From assembly GCA_016271365.2 (NCBI GenBank), contig CM057454.1, positions 460,790,501-460,854,500 on the forward strand: DNA of 64,000 nucleotides. Reading direction: 5' to 3'. The notes beneath the pieces were generated by a model that did no database searches, was not told the origin of the DNA, and saw only the letters and a list, made by a program, of their open reading frames with translations. The stretch comes from Neoceratodus forsteri. Taxonomy: Eukaryota > Chordata > Ceratodontiformes > Ceratodontidae. Below, one piece after another: positions 55,241 to 64,000 of this stretch (the stretch's first letter is position 1; each line of letters begins with the position of its first letter). A program made the position numbers and the translations under genes.

Positions 55241-55660
55241 TTGGGTATTCTGTTCCTATACCTACCAGCATTCCTACCAAGGGTGGGAATGGAGAAAGCC
55301 AACTTCAAGTTCATAACTCAAGTTCATAAGTATACACAAGCACTACGCTGTGCACCAAACATGAACATTGAATGGAAGGGCTTAAACGTGGTTCATTAAT
55401 GGGGAAATAGCTCCTCACATCCCCATTTAAGCCAACCATTTCCTTTAGCTCCACTTAGAGCATTTTGAAATCACCCACCATCCTCCCCTGCCTCCTCCTC
55501 CTCCAGCACTCTTCTGATCCTTGATGCTGGGCCTTCTATTCCCTACACCTACCCAGAATTCCTACCAAAGGTGGGAATAGAGAAAGGCCAAACTTCAAGT
55601 TCATAACTCAAGTTCAGAAATATACACAAGCACTATGCTATGCACCAAAGATTGAACAAA
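55241..55660. repeat. ~295-bp direct repeat, partial second unit
   Basis: Segment 55241-55375 (CCTACCA.CATTCCTACCAA, GGGTGGGAATGGAGAAAG, AACTTCAAGTTCATAACTCA) recurs at 55533-55660 with few changes. The spacer 55376-55532 is the repeat shared with 42640-42790. The second unit ends before that part. Confidence 0.7.
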
Positions 55661-55796
55661 GCAATTATTTTCAACAAGAAACTGAGGGAATATTTAAAAA
55701 TATTAACAGTTTGTAATTGTTTTGATGTTACTTGGAGAATATCTGAAATACTGAGATTATCTTTTTATTATTTACATGAATTCTTATGAAATCAGA

Positions 55797-55990
55797 CTGG
55801 CAGTGTAGCCTAGAGGTTAGAGTAATGAGCTGTGAATGAGTTTGGTACATCCAGCAGACCAGGGTTTGATTCCCACAAACTCCACTTGTATACTGTGTGA
55901 CTCTGAGAAAGTCACTTAACCACCCCAGTGCTCCCAGGTCACCCCTGAAAACAGACACTTGTGCCTAGTGGGCCTTACCCAGTTACCAAA
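55797..55990 (+). repeat. MIR-like CORE-SINE
   Basis: A box TAGCCTAGAGGTTAGAGTAA and B box GGGTTTGATTCCC are followed by core TGTGTGACTCTGAGAAAGTC and ACTTAACCACCCCAGTGC. The tail is TGCCTAGTGGGCCTTACC. It aligns with the copy at 2598-2790 in head, core and tail. Confidence 0.85.
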
Positions 55991-56024
55991 TAAAATCATG
56001 TACACTTTGTATAATAAGACATTT

Positions 56025-57065
56025 TTTTTTAATTTTTTTTATTTATTTTTTTATTTATTGGTAAGTCGGATTTACAAACCTTTGAGCTAAGACCTCATTT
56101 ACAAAGGATCCTCGTTCATACTTAAGGAGATACATTTTGTTGCAACAGCATAATTACAGCAGACAAATTGACACTGGGGTTGTACTGCTAACATAGAGTT
56201 TTCATAGGAAGGGGTAGCAAATACAGTTACAGTTTACATAAGTCAAGACCTGAATGAAGCAGCTGGTAGCAGTGTCAATTTCCCAGTGAAGGAACACAGT
56301 GTGCAGCCATCTGAGAAGTTAAGTGAAGAGAGACAAGTTGGGCTTTGGCAAGTGCAGGTAGGTGGGGGGAGTGGGAGGGGGAAGGAGGAAGAGGTCATGA
56401 AAATGGGCTAGAAGTAGTGTGGGTATACTGGACAGAGGGCAGGTGGAGGAGGGAGAGGAGGGGGCAGAGGAAGTGGACAGGGGACCGGGCAGGAGGTAGT
56501 GTGGGTGAACTGGACAGAGGGCAGGTGGAAGGGGAGATAGTGAGGGGTACTAGACAAAGGACAAGTGGAGGAGTTGGAAGGGAGGGGGGGGGAGGAGAGT
56601 AGGTGCAACCCGGCAGAGCAAGTGAGCAGTTGAGTGGTGGGCCAGATGCTGGGATTATATTTGACACAGGCAGTGGACTGGAGGAGATTGTCTTATGAAG
56701 TGCCCTAGGCATTGAAGGCTGGTGATTGTGTTTAGAAGCATGTTTAGCCAGGTGGGAGCCCTTACCATGAAGGCACGCCTCCCCAGGGTTGATATCCTGA
56801 AGGGAACAGCTAAGGCATGCCTGGAAACACTTTTTGTGGCATGTTCACCTGGGGCAGGTCTGAATAATGCCTGCAGGGAGACAGGTGCCAGTCCCAGTAG
56901 GGCCTTCTTTCCTAGTAAGCAGGTCTGAAGCTTTATTCTATCCTGGAGGGGGAGCCAGTTTGTCCATATGTAGAGCTTGCATGTGTATGCGTGATGCGAT
57001 CTGCATTTAGGACAGATCTGCATGATTTATTGAGGTAGGGACTTTATGTAGGCTAGTGTCAATGG
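56025..57065 (-). pseudogene. LINE 3' end (L2-like), 5'-truncated
   Basis: On the minus strand, 57023-56655 encodes WTNWLPLQDRIKLQTCLLGK, then KALLGLAPVSLQALF, RAFMVRAPTWLNML and LQCLGHF. These are the terminal LHWLPVxxRIxFKxxLLxxKALxGLAPxYL and APxLWNxLP motifs of L2/CR1-group ORF2. The 3' untranslated region contains GCTCAAAGGTTTGTAAATC, and the tail is AATAAATAAATAAAAAAATA (plus-strand 56020-56060). Truncation at about 57065 abuts the MARCKSL1 retrocopy in the same orientation. The region 56345-56610 is a GGA-rich internal stretch. Confidence 0.75.
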
Positions 57066-57600
57066 CAGCACCATTACCATGTTTCATAGTCCAAGGATTG
57101 GCAGGATTGTGCCACTGACTGCCTGGAGCCTGGCTTCAGGGTGAGGCAGAAGCGGAGTCTGTAGAGTCTCTGAAAAAGCTGCCTCCTCTTTTACATTTTC
57201 TTTGGACTCTTTAGTGTTGCCAGATTCCTTCTTGGCCTTCCTAAATGGGTTCCTGCTTAGTTTGAATAATTTTTAAAAGGAAAATCACTTCTTTTTCTTC
57301 TTGGAGGTGTCCTTGCTAACCTCCGCTTTCATTTTGCCATCTCCCTCGGCAGGTAGTGTAGGTTTGATGGCATCCCCAGATCCATCAGCTTTGGTCTCCT
57401 TCACTTGCTCAGTGGAGCCATTTGCACTCACAGGAGCAGCAGCACCCTCTGCTGTTGGCAAGACTCCTCCATTGGCTTTAACATGTCCATTCTCCTTCCC
57501 ATTGGATTTGGATGGCAATCTCTCCACACCATCTGTGGACTTCTCAGCGATGACCTCTCCCTTGGCAGTCTTGGAGCCCTGGCTTCCCATGTCTATGCAT
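57066..57600 (-). pseudogene. MARCKSL1: MARCKSL1 processed pseudogene (intronless, truncated)
   Basis: The frame starts at 57590 with MGSQGSKTAKGEVIAEK, the myristoylation-type N-terminus of MARCKS-like 1. It continues SKSNGKENGHVKANGGVLPT (the MH2-type ENGHVK motif) and ends SKDTSKKKKK at a stop (57285). The basic effector domain that should follow is broken by a one-base shift and a further stop. It can still be read as FSF-stop-KLFKLSRNPFRKAKKES down to about 57130. Vertebrate MARCKS and MARCKSL1 have an intron near the MH2 region; here the reading frame is continuous across it, so this is a retrocopy. No poly(A) tail is visible, because the 3' side joins a LINE at about 57065. The family protein binds membranes, actin and calmodulin; this copy cannot make the effector domain. 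Confidence 0.85.
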
Positions 57601-57689
57601 GCATCCATCCATCCACAAAAGTACAAAAATACTGGCTTTAGAAGTGCTTTAAAGGCATTTACACCAGGCTCTAAATCCAATCCGGTTTT

Positions 57690-57830
57690 GTGTGTAATAT
57701 GAGTCAGTAACAGGTTTTGTCTATACCTACTATAAACCCTAACTCCCCGGGTGTGGCTGAAAATGGATCCTTGATCCAGTCCACCTTCCTGGTAAAATAA
57801 AATATAAAAATAACCAAAAAAAAACCTGTG
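57690..57830 (+). repeat. short LINE 3' tail
   Basis: CCACCTTCCTGGTAAAATAA, then AATATAAAAATAACC, resembles the reverse complement of the LINE 3' region near 4110-4130 (AAAAGTTTTACCAGGAAGG). It lies upstream of the MARCKSL1 copy in the opposite orientation. Confidence 0.35.
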
Positions 57831-58825
57831 CAGATAAGGCTTTGGCATCCATGCAAATGAGAGGCTTACTATTTAAAATGACTTGTGCAAGAAAGTTGTT
57901 TTATAAATGGGTCTGACAGCAGTAGTTGGGAGAGAACTAGTATAATTTAAAGGATGTTGAAGTATTTAAATGGAAGTTCTCTTTAAGAGTTCAGTTTGTG
58001 TGATGTTGGGAGTGGAGTGGGGGTGTTGGTTTCTAGCCCCTGTGACTGGATGTTAAAAGGTCCCAGTCATTTAGAAAATATAAAAGCAAAAAGCAGGGAG
58101 TTAGAGCTACTTAGGAAGGTAAGATAGTCTATGTTTAAATACTTAAAATAGTCTTAAGGCTTTGAGAAAAATTGTTTGAATTGTTACAGTTAACAGGGAA
58201 AAGCAAGATGGCAACCAGGAGCTGTGCATGCTGAGGAGTCGCAGACCAGACAAACAATGGTATGCTTGATTTTATTTATATACGGTATGACATTATTACC
58301 TCATCTTTGGAATTAGCAGATATTGTAACTATTTTTAAAATATAGGATTGTTTTTCTTCCTCAGAAAAGTTTGTTTTGTATTTCCTCAGAGCTGAAGCTG
58401 GAAGGTGAAACTGATGGATCAGACTGCCCTGACCTCAGGTGGAGCGGTGGTTGAATTCAGTAGGACAAGTAGGATGGAGGCTGTGGCTTTTCAGAGGTAC
58501 CATTTACTGGACTAGGAGTGGAGACACCACAGAGACCGCCTAAAGGGTAGCGGTTTCCAGAGAGAAGGAGCACACAGAGAGGAGCAAGGAATGTGGTGAT
58601 ATGACGGATCCATCAATTTAGCAGGATGGTTTGATGGAGTGAAGAGGTGAAAAATGGAGCAAGGAGCTTAGATGGTGAAAAACCTGGTAGAAACACAATA
58701 GGAATAAAATAAACCATGAGGTGCTCTATTGAAAACTGGACAGAGAATAACATTTTATTAGTTTATGTTGATTTGTATGTCGGTTGGAAAATGAAAGGTT
58801 CTAAGCATATAAGAGCAGGAAAATA
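57831..58825. other. unassigned sequence, no gene seen
   Basis: Purine-rich plus strand around 58380-58700; no family motif or terminal repeats recognised. Confidence 0.4.
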
Positions 58826-59345
58826 TTTATTTATTTATTTATTTATTTTTGTTAACTGGATAAGGGCACTAGACACAAAGTGACTATTTTCATGCCTGAC
58901 CCAGGAGGTTACAAGGTACAGGTAAGCAATTTGGAGGCACATAACAATGAATAACAGATTTGATACAGTACAGAATACAAGGTTACAGCATTTGATTACA
59001 ATACAGAATATGAGGTTACAGCAATTTCAGAGGGTAACGCTCACAGAGGATATACGTTCTGAGTCCAGATATGCTAAAACAAAGACAAAAGACAAGATCA
59101 TTCAAGTTTAAGTGCAGCACCTGACATGAGAATCTAATTCCAAGAGAAGATAGGATAAACCAATTTAAGGAGTTAGCACAGGAGGGTAGATAGGCAGGAA
59201 GAGGAGGGAGGGTACGATTAGTGTGATAGGAGGAGTATAAGAGACTAGAGTTGGAGTGGGCATATATGGGGTAGACTTAGGGACCAGGGAATGAGGTGAC
59301 AGAGGTGAGTGGTTTAGGAAGGATTGAAGCAATATTGCTGTATAC
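58826..59345 (-). repeat. LINE 3' untranslated end with (AAAT)n tail
   Basis: A TATTTATTTATTTATTTATT run at 58826-58850 on the plus strand is the A-rich tail of a minus-strand LINE. It is followed by GTTAACTGGATAAGGGCACT and a long untranslated sequence. The layout resembles the minus-strand LINE ends at 4086 and 56025, but no ORF2 remnant is convincing. Confidence 0.5.
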
Positions 59346-60013
59346 TTTATTAATAAGAGGTTGCCTGGTCTATGGGTAATTTCAGAATTTTAAAAAAGAA
59401 GTATAGTAAGTTAGTAAACTGCACAAAAGTTTTAAATTGTTTAAAACAAATAATTGTTTGAAAATTACAACTGACCAATTAGAATGTGAAGCTGCTCAGT
59501 TACCGTATATCACATTACATAGCCAATTACGCACAAAAGACAGGAGCACAGCTTGAGGAGATGTGGAGATGAGTGCAGTATATCACTCCAGTAGCAGTAT
59601 TAAAGTTAAATATTAGAGGTAGCATGTAACAAACTCATTAAAGCCTTAGCAGTTTCCTATTCTACTATTTGCCAAAAGTAGAACCCACAAGTGGTGAGAA
59701 TGGCATTTCTATCTGACCTTTGTTACATTTTTTTTTTTTATCAAGGACAACATTGGAGCAGTTATACCCACTTAAACACAATAAATAAGCACTTGAAAAG
59801 TGAGCATAAACTGTAAATGATTAGAATACAGAGCTATATTCATATTTATTAAAATTAGATGGTGTTTTTAGCTTGCACATGATATTTTTCACTTAAGTGT
59901 TTTATAGTACGTTGAGATTTGTTGATATTAATGATATAAATCAGCAACTGCCTCAAGCTGGTTGTTATGTATATGTGTGTTACTTTTTCGTCAGAGACCC
60001 ATGTGAGAATTGA
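59346..60013. other. unassigned AT-rich sequence, no gene seen
   Basis: No motif or repeat structure recognised. Confidence 0.45.
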
Positions 60014-60045
60014 GTGTTTACTCACCTGGTAAAGGTGATTGTGTT

Positions 60046-60179
60046 GGTTGATATCCATGGCACTCCCGACATTACCTCATGGGTTTTAGCCCACCTGATA
60101 GGCTAGTGATGCACATGACTCTAGGGTCAAATTTCTAGTATATCCAGGTCCCAGAAACCCCTGCTCTCCAGTTCAAATC
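60046..60179. repeat. DIRS inverted terminal repeat (left)
   Basis: Sequence from GGTTGATATCCATGGCACTC to CTCTCCAGTTCAAATC is the near-perfect reverse complement of 62140-62274. The outer extension (60014-60045, GTGTTTACTCACCTGGT...) is not shared with the other end. Confidence 0.85.
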
Positions 60180-60453
60180 TTCCAAAGCTGAAAGTAAGGT
60201 TAGTAACACAGCCAATATCAAGAAAGAAAGAAACAGTAACCATCCGTATCCTGTATAAATAATGCAGAGGTAGGGCATGTATAACTGGGCCATTGGCCCT
60301 ACTTATTTTCCTGTTAATACCGCCTAAACTTGGCCTTAAGGTCAACGGTGGACATCCTGGATATCCCTTTGAGAAAGAACGGAATCAGTTATTTTCAGAC
60401 AATATATCTTCTTCTAACCCTAGTCACTTCTAATCACTGTGTCGTGTGGGTTG

Positions 60454-60556
60454 TGGAGTGCCATGGATGTCAACCAACACAATCACCTTTACCAGGTGAG
60501 TAAACACCCATTGTGATTGGTTGACCATCCATGGCATTCCAGACATTACCTCATGA
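60454..60556. repeat. DIRS internal complementary region
   Basis: 60454-60507 (GGAGTGCCATGGATGTCAAC ... GGTGAGTAAACAC) is the reverse complement of the left outer end 60014-60065. 60510-60556 (ATTGTGATTGGTTGACCATC ... CCTCATGA) is the reverse complement of the right outer end 62236-62282. In DIRS elements this region is thought to template completion of the ends during circle formation. Confidence 0.85.
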
Positions 60557-60559
60557 GTA

Positions 60560-61000
60560 GATAGAAGCGGTACTGTACCCATGGGAGGGGAGACAAGAGT
60601 GGTCTAGGAGGTGAGGAAGGAAGGCCTAGTGGTAGGAGAGAACCTGTGTGTAAAGGTTGGCTGTAGCTGGTACAGGTGCTTTAATTGATAATGCCTGGCA
60701 AATGTATGGATGGAATTCAAGTTGCTGCCTTGCAGATGTCTTCTGCCAAGACATTGGCCATCTCTGCCAGGAGGTAGCTACTGCCCTGGTGGAATGTGCC
60801 TTGATACCCGGTGGGGATGTCATTTGTTTTGCTTTGTACGCCTCCTGAATGGTTCTCTTTAGCCAGCCAGCAATGGTAGTCTTGGATGCAGTCTTTCCCT
60901 GTCTTTGTCCCCTTGTGACAATGAACAACCTCTCGGTCTTGCATAGAGGTAGGGTCCTAGATATGTACGTAATGAGAAAACAGTTTCACCCCCCCACCCA
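60560..61000 (-). pseudogene. DIRS tyrosine recombinase, C-terminal part, frameshifted
   Basis: Minus-strand reading gives LFIVTRGQRQGKTASKTTIA, GWLKRTIQEAYKAK, then GIKAHSTRAVATSW, with the HxxR catalytic pair in HSTR. A neighbouring frame continues LAEMANVLAEDICKAAT, and another gives NSIHTFARHYQLKHLYQL, containing the catalytic tyrosine. These are the conserved blocks of DIRS/PAT recombinases (SKSTISRW, AHSTRAVATSWA, ICxAATW, HTFxxxY). At least two frameshifts disrupt it. The recombinase would integrate the circular cDNA. Confidence 0.75.
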
Positions 61001-62139
61001 TCTCCACTCGCGGAGCTGTAGCATTGTGCCTTGGCTGTCCAGCAAGAGTGAGCGTTAAAAGGAAAAATTCCTCTGGGGGCCATGAATAGTGCTCCTCTGG
61101 GCATTAGAATTGCTGGTCTTGTCCCACCGAGCAGTTCTGTAGCATGGTGCAGTCGCGGAGTAGTGCGTGGCTGGAGATACAAGCCATGAGGGCGGGGAGG
61201 GGTGGGCATGGCTTGCTGGTGCTCATGGTCGCGAGGGTGTGCCTCCTCGAGGTAAGAGGCTGTAACTCCCTCTGTGTGGTTTCTGTAAGGAGGGCATTCC
61301 CCTTGGTTTGTAGAATACACCACATAATGTGGTGTTGGCTACAAAAAACACTTGCTAGTGCGGGGTGGCGGGATGGGTCTTGGGCCCTAGGCCTGTGGTG
61401 TATTGCTTATCGCACCGCGTGGGTGGGGTGCAGCAGGTCAGGGGAAGAACAGGTGCTTTTTGGGGGGAAGGAGCCACTGTTGGTGCCATAAAACGAGTGT
61501 GAGAAAACCACAAGCACTTGGGTATACAGTGCTCAACTACTAGGGCTGCAGGAAGCAATAAGAGCGCTGTGTCGTGCAGTTTTAGAAAAACGGAGTAGCA
61601 GTCTAAGCTGGGAGCGCATGGGGAGGCCAAACAAGCATGCAGAGATCGCAGGCCTTGCTGAAGTGCTTTGTAGGCATGTAATCATATGCCACATAATCAT
61701 TATAATGCAGCGTTGCAGCACAATGCTGCCCTGTATTTCGTTAACTCTTTTCAACAAAAAACAACAGTCATTTTAAGGCATGACAGGCAAAAGAATTACA
61801 AACTAGATCTGTTGCTTGAGCTGGGTAGGGCAGGGTCACAGAGAGGGGTTTTCTCTACCCATCAGAGCTAATATAATCGTAATCTGAATCTCAGAGCTAA
61901 CTACACAAAAGTAGCAGGAGCAAGGCAATAAAACATAGTACAAGCAAAACCTGTTAAAACAACAATCCTTACTGAGAGAAAGGTATACTCCCAAATGGGA
62001 GATAATTCTTATTTAACGAACAATTGTAGATGTGGTAGGATGCATTTTTTTGATAAGTGAGCAAATGCTGAATATAAAGAGGCCTACCTTGAAAATGAGG
62101 ATAGCAGGGATCCTGGTGTGCTAGCCTGATCAGATGCAT
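61001..62139. other. DIRS internal region without recognised genes
   Basis: Open frames on the minus strand (61355-61757) show no reverse transcriptase, RNase H or methyltransferase motif that I recognise. This is where those genes would lie in a full DIRS element, so most has been deleted or has decayed. Confidence 0.45.
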
Positions 62140-62274
62140 GATTTGAACTGGAGAGCAGGGGTTTCTGGGACCTGGATATACTAGAAATTTGATCCTAGAG
62201 TCATGTGCATCACTAACCTATCAGGTGGGCTAAAACCCATGAGGTTATGTCTGGAGTGCCATAGATGGTCAACC
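62140..62274. repeat. DIRS inverted terminal repeat (right)
   Basis: Reverse complement of 60046-60179 with only scattered substitutions. The outer extension AATCACAAT reaches 62282. Confidence 0.85.
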
Positions 62275-62282
62275 AATCACAA

Positions 62283-63755
62283 TGCCATTTTCAAACCAGG
62301 CACAGATGAGAAAGGATTATTGATTCCTTCCCAGCTGAGTTTCATGAGATGCATGGGACTGTCAAGAATACACTGCAACATTACAGAGGAAGTTTTACAA
62401 AGTTTCTAAAGACAGTCAAACATTTAGAAAGACTTACATGGGTAAAGACACAGAGCCTGGGTGAACGCTAACAAAGCAAAAACACTAATGACTGTTGGGA
62501 ATTTCATTTCATTCAAAAGACATTTTATGCCAATTTAAGTTTTTGTCTGTGGAGGACTGAAGCACCACAGATTTTGCTTACACAAGAACTGCACTGTATA
62601 TCTCCTCAGATATTTTAAATGTGTTCTCTTTACATTGTAGCATAATATTTTTGATTATACTTTAACAAAATATAACTTCTAACATTGTTGGTAAAAAAAA
62701 AAGACAATATCACCTGTTAAACCAACAAAACTGAAAACATAGGCACTAAATAAGGAGGTGGGGCAAGAACACATTGGTAAAGATAAAAATATATTAAACT
62801 ATTTCGGAACACCAGGGAATCAAATCAAATTAATTAATAGTGATAACTGTGTTAGAATTAAAAGCACCTTAGTTCCCAAATGCTCATCTTCCCAAATAAG
62901 AGGAGGATGATCATTACCTACTAACTTTGATTGCCCACTATCGAGGATGATCATTACCTACTAACTTTGATGGCCCACTATCAATGCAAATTAAAGACCC
63001 TGAAAATGAAGCCGTGAATATTGTTGGTAGATATAAATAAGAATGCTCAGGGTGAACAATGGAAGAAAACGTACACTAAACGAGGGAAAATAGTTATAAA
63101 TTGTGGAAGTCAGGAAAAAGCTTTGGATAGGGAAAATATGGGTATCAATGTACCAAAAAGAAAATGCATATAAGGAAGGAGAACAGTGGAGAAGGGCTAA
63201 ACTGTAAGTCCTCCAGAACTTTGAACATTTTATCTCTCCTCATGTAGCTAGAATTCATATAGAGCCACTGACTAGGGTAGTACTTGTAGCTGATATCCCA
63301 CATAATTGTCACAATTAAGAGGAAAAAGGAATGAAAGAGAAAAATCCAAAACACAAATGAGAATGGTAAAGACGGGCATAATTGTGATATGGAACTAAAA
63401 CTTATGCAGACAGTATTACATGAAATAAGATGGAATTACATCAGAATAATAATTTATTAGCTTAAGTGGTCTCTCTATTAAGAACAACAGGTTAACAGAG
63501 GTAATATTAGAAAAACAACTCAATAAATAACAGACCAGGAGGGAGGGGAAATTGCTAGATTAGTGAAAAAGTTAAATAAACAGGATATTCATGGATCCCA
63601 TAAACAGGAGACAAAGAGGAAAACTAAAAATATGTAATTGTTGCTGTTGCTGTAAGACTAACTATGAGATAATGGCAGAAAAAATAAAAGAAAAAGAAAA
63701 CAAGAAGTCTTGAATAGTATGTATGAGAAAACAAAGAAATCAACAAAATGGGTTA
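62283..63755. other. unassigned AT-rich sequence, no gene seen
   Basis: Contains a 40-bp tandem duplication at 62903-62982. No open frame has a family motif. Confidence 0.45.
62903..62982. repeat. 40-bp tandem duplication
   Basis: Two units starting GAGGATGATCATTACCTACT at 62903 and 62943 differ by about one base, so the duplication is recent compared with its surroundings. Confidence 0.9.
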
Positions 63756-64000
63756 GAAACATAGAACATAGAAACATAGACTTTGATGGCAGATAAGGAC
63801 CACTTGGCCCACCTAGTCTGCTCATTTCCTACCTAATGGATAAGCTGCAGATCCTAGTTAACCAACAGTCTACTTCCTCCTACCCTCCTCCCACCAGAAT
63901 TGCCTTATCTCTGTCCCATGCATTTTGAAGTCCCCACTGTTTTGACTCCACTACTTCCTCAGGAAGGCTGTTCATGTATCCACAACCCTCTCCATGAAAA
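63756..64000 (-). repeat. CR1 LINE 3' end, continues beyond window
   Basis: The tail GAAACATAGAACATAGAAAC is followed by TTTGATGGCAGATAAGGACC, then ACTTGG. It is the reverse complement of the CR1 3' end at 55130-55221, and continues with CCTAATGGATAAGCTGCAGA as in that copy. The element is oriented on the minus strand and runs off the right edge. Confidence 0.85.

Larger units (their letters stand above)
60014..62282 (-). mobile_element. DIRS-type tyrosine-recombinase retrotransposon, internally deleted
   Basis: Long inverted terminal repeats lie at 60046-60179 and 62140-62274. An internal complementary region at 60454-60556 reproduces both outer ends in inverted order. A tyrosine recombinase remnant lies between them on the minus strand, next to the internal complementary region. 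This is the diagnostic DIRS layout. Only about 1.2 kb separates the recombinase from the far repeat, and no reverse transcriptase or RNase H motif was recognised there, so the copy is internally deleted and non-autonomous. No target duplication is seen, as expected for DIRS integration. Confidence 0.8.

Noticed and set aside
56345..56712. Gly/Glu-Arg-rich frame on the plus strand and Pro/Ser-rich frames on the minus strand
   Set aside because: They arise from a GGA/GGG-rich repeat-like stretch within the LINE 3' region.
57285..57590. Functional MARCKSL1 exon
   Set aside because: The effector domain is broken by a frameshift and stop right after the lysine run, and the intron expected near the MH2 region is absent, so it is a processed pseudogene.
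1..64000. CRISPR array, bacterial operons or prophage
   Set aside because: No spaced identical short repeats, no ribosome binding sites or prokaryotic gene packing; the content is vertebrate repeat DNA.

Overview
This window looks like intergenic or intronic DNA from a large, repeat-rich non-mammalian vertebrate genome. No intact host gene can be supported. The repeat mix (L2-type and CR1 LINEs, MIR-like CORE-SINEs, Penelope-like elements, a DIRS element, Crypton and Harbinger DNA transposons, an L1) fits an amphibian such as a caecilian, or possibly a lungfish or reptile. That assignment is inference from repeat content only. The one recognisable host-derived coding sequence is a broken, intronless copy of MARCKSL1 (MARCKS-like 1).

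Layout. 1-10.7 kb: a tRNA-headed SINE, a decayed Crypton tyrosine recombinase, a MIR-like SINE, several foldback elements, an L2-like LINE 3' end, one possible exon, an LTR-like sequence and a hAT-like MITE with an 8-bp target duplication. 10.7-20.7 kb: a nested stack. A 3.8-kb Harbinger element (Myb-like gene kept, nuclease lost) and a 148-bp foldback MITE both sit inside an Ingi/Vingi-like LINE, which abuts the 5' half of a CR1 LINE. 20.7-26.4 kb: an unknown AT-rich stretch, then a long L2-type LINE. 26.4-31.4 kb: foldback elements and GT-rich diverged repeats. 31.7-40.6 kb: two Penelope-like elements head to head, forming a large inverted repeat. The left copy carries an L1 insertion and the right copy an L2 3' end, each with a recognisable target duplication.

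40.6-51.4 kb: mostly unclassified sequence, including a multi-kilobase pyrimidine-rich block with internal duplications and a 5'-truncated LINE inserted in it. 51.4-55.2 kb: a CR1 copy with both ORFs and its 3' tail. 55.2-59.4 kb: direct repeats, a second MIR-like SINE, LINE 3' ends and the MARCKSL1 retrocopy. 60.0-62.3 kb: an internally deleted DIRS-like element with inverted terminal repeats and an internal complementary region matching both outer ends. 63.8-64.0 kb: a CR1 3' end running off the window.

The genes do not work together as a system. They are independent selfish elements, nearly all inactivated by stops, frameshifts, truncation or nesting. The most informative points are the DIRS end/ICR architecture, the Harbinger insertion with a paralogous empty site, the Penelope inverted pair with a covarying stem-loop, and the pyrimidine-rich duplicated block, which I could not assign to a known family. 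All family assignments come from motif recognition by eye; no database search was run.
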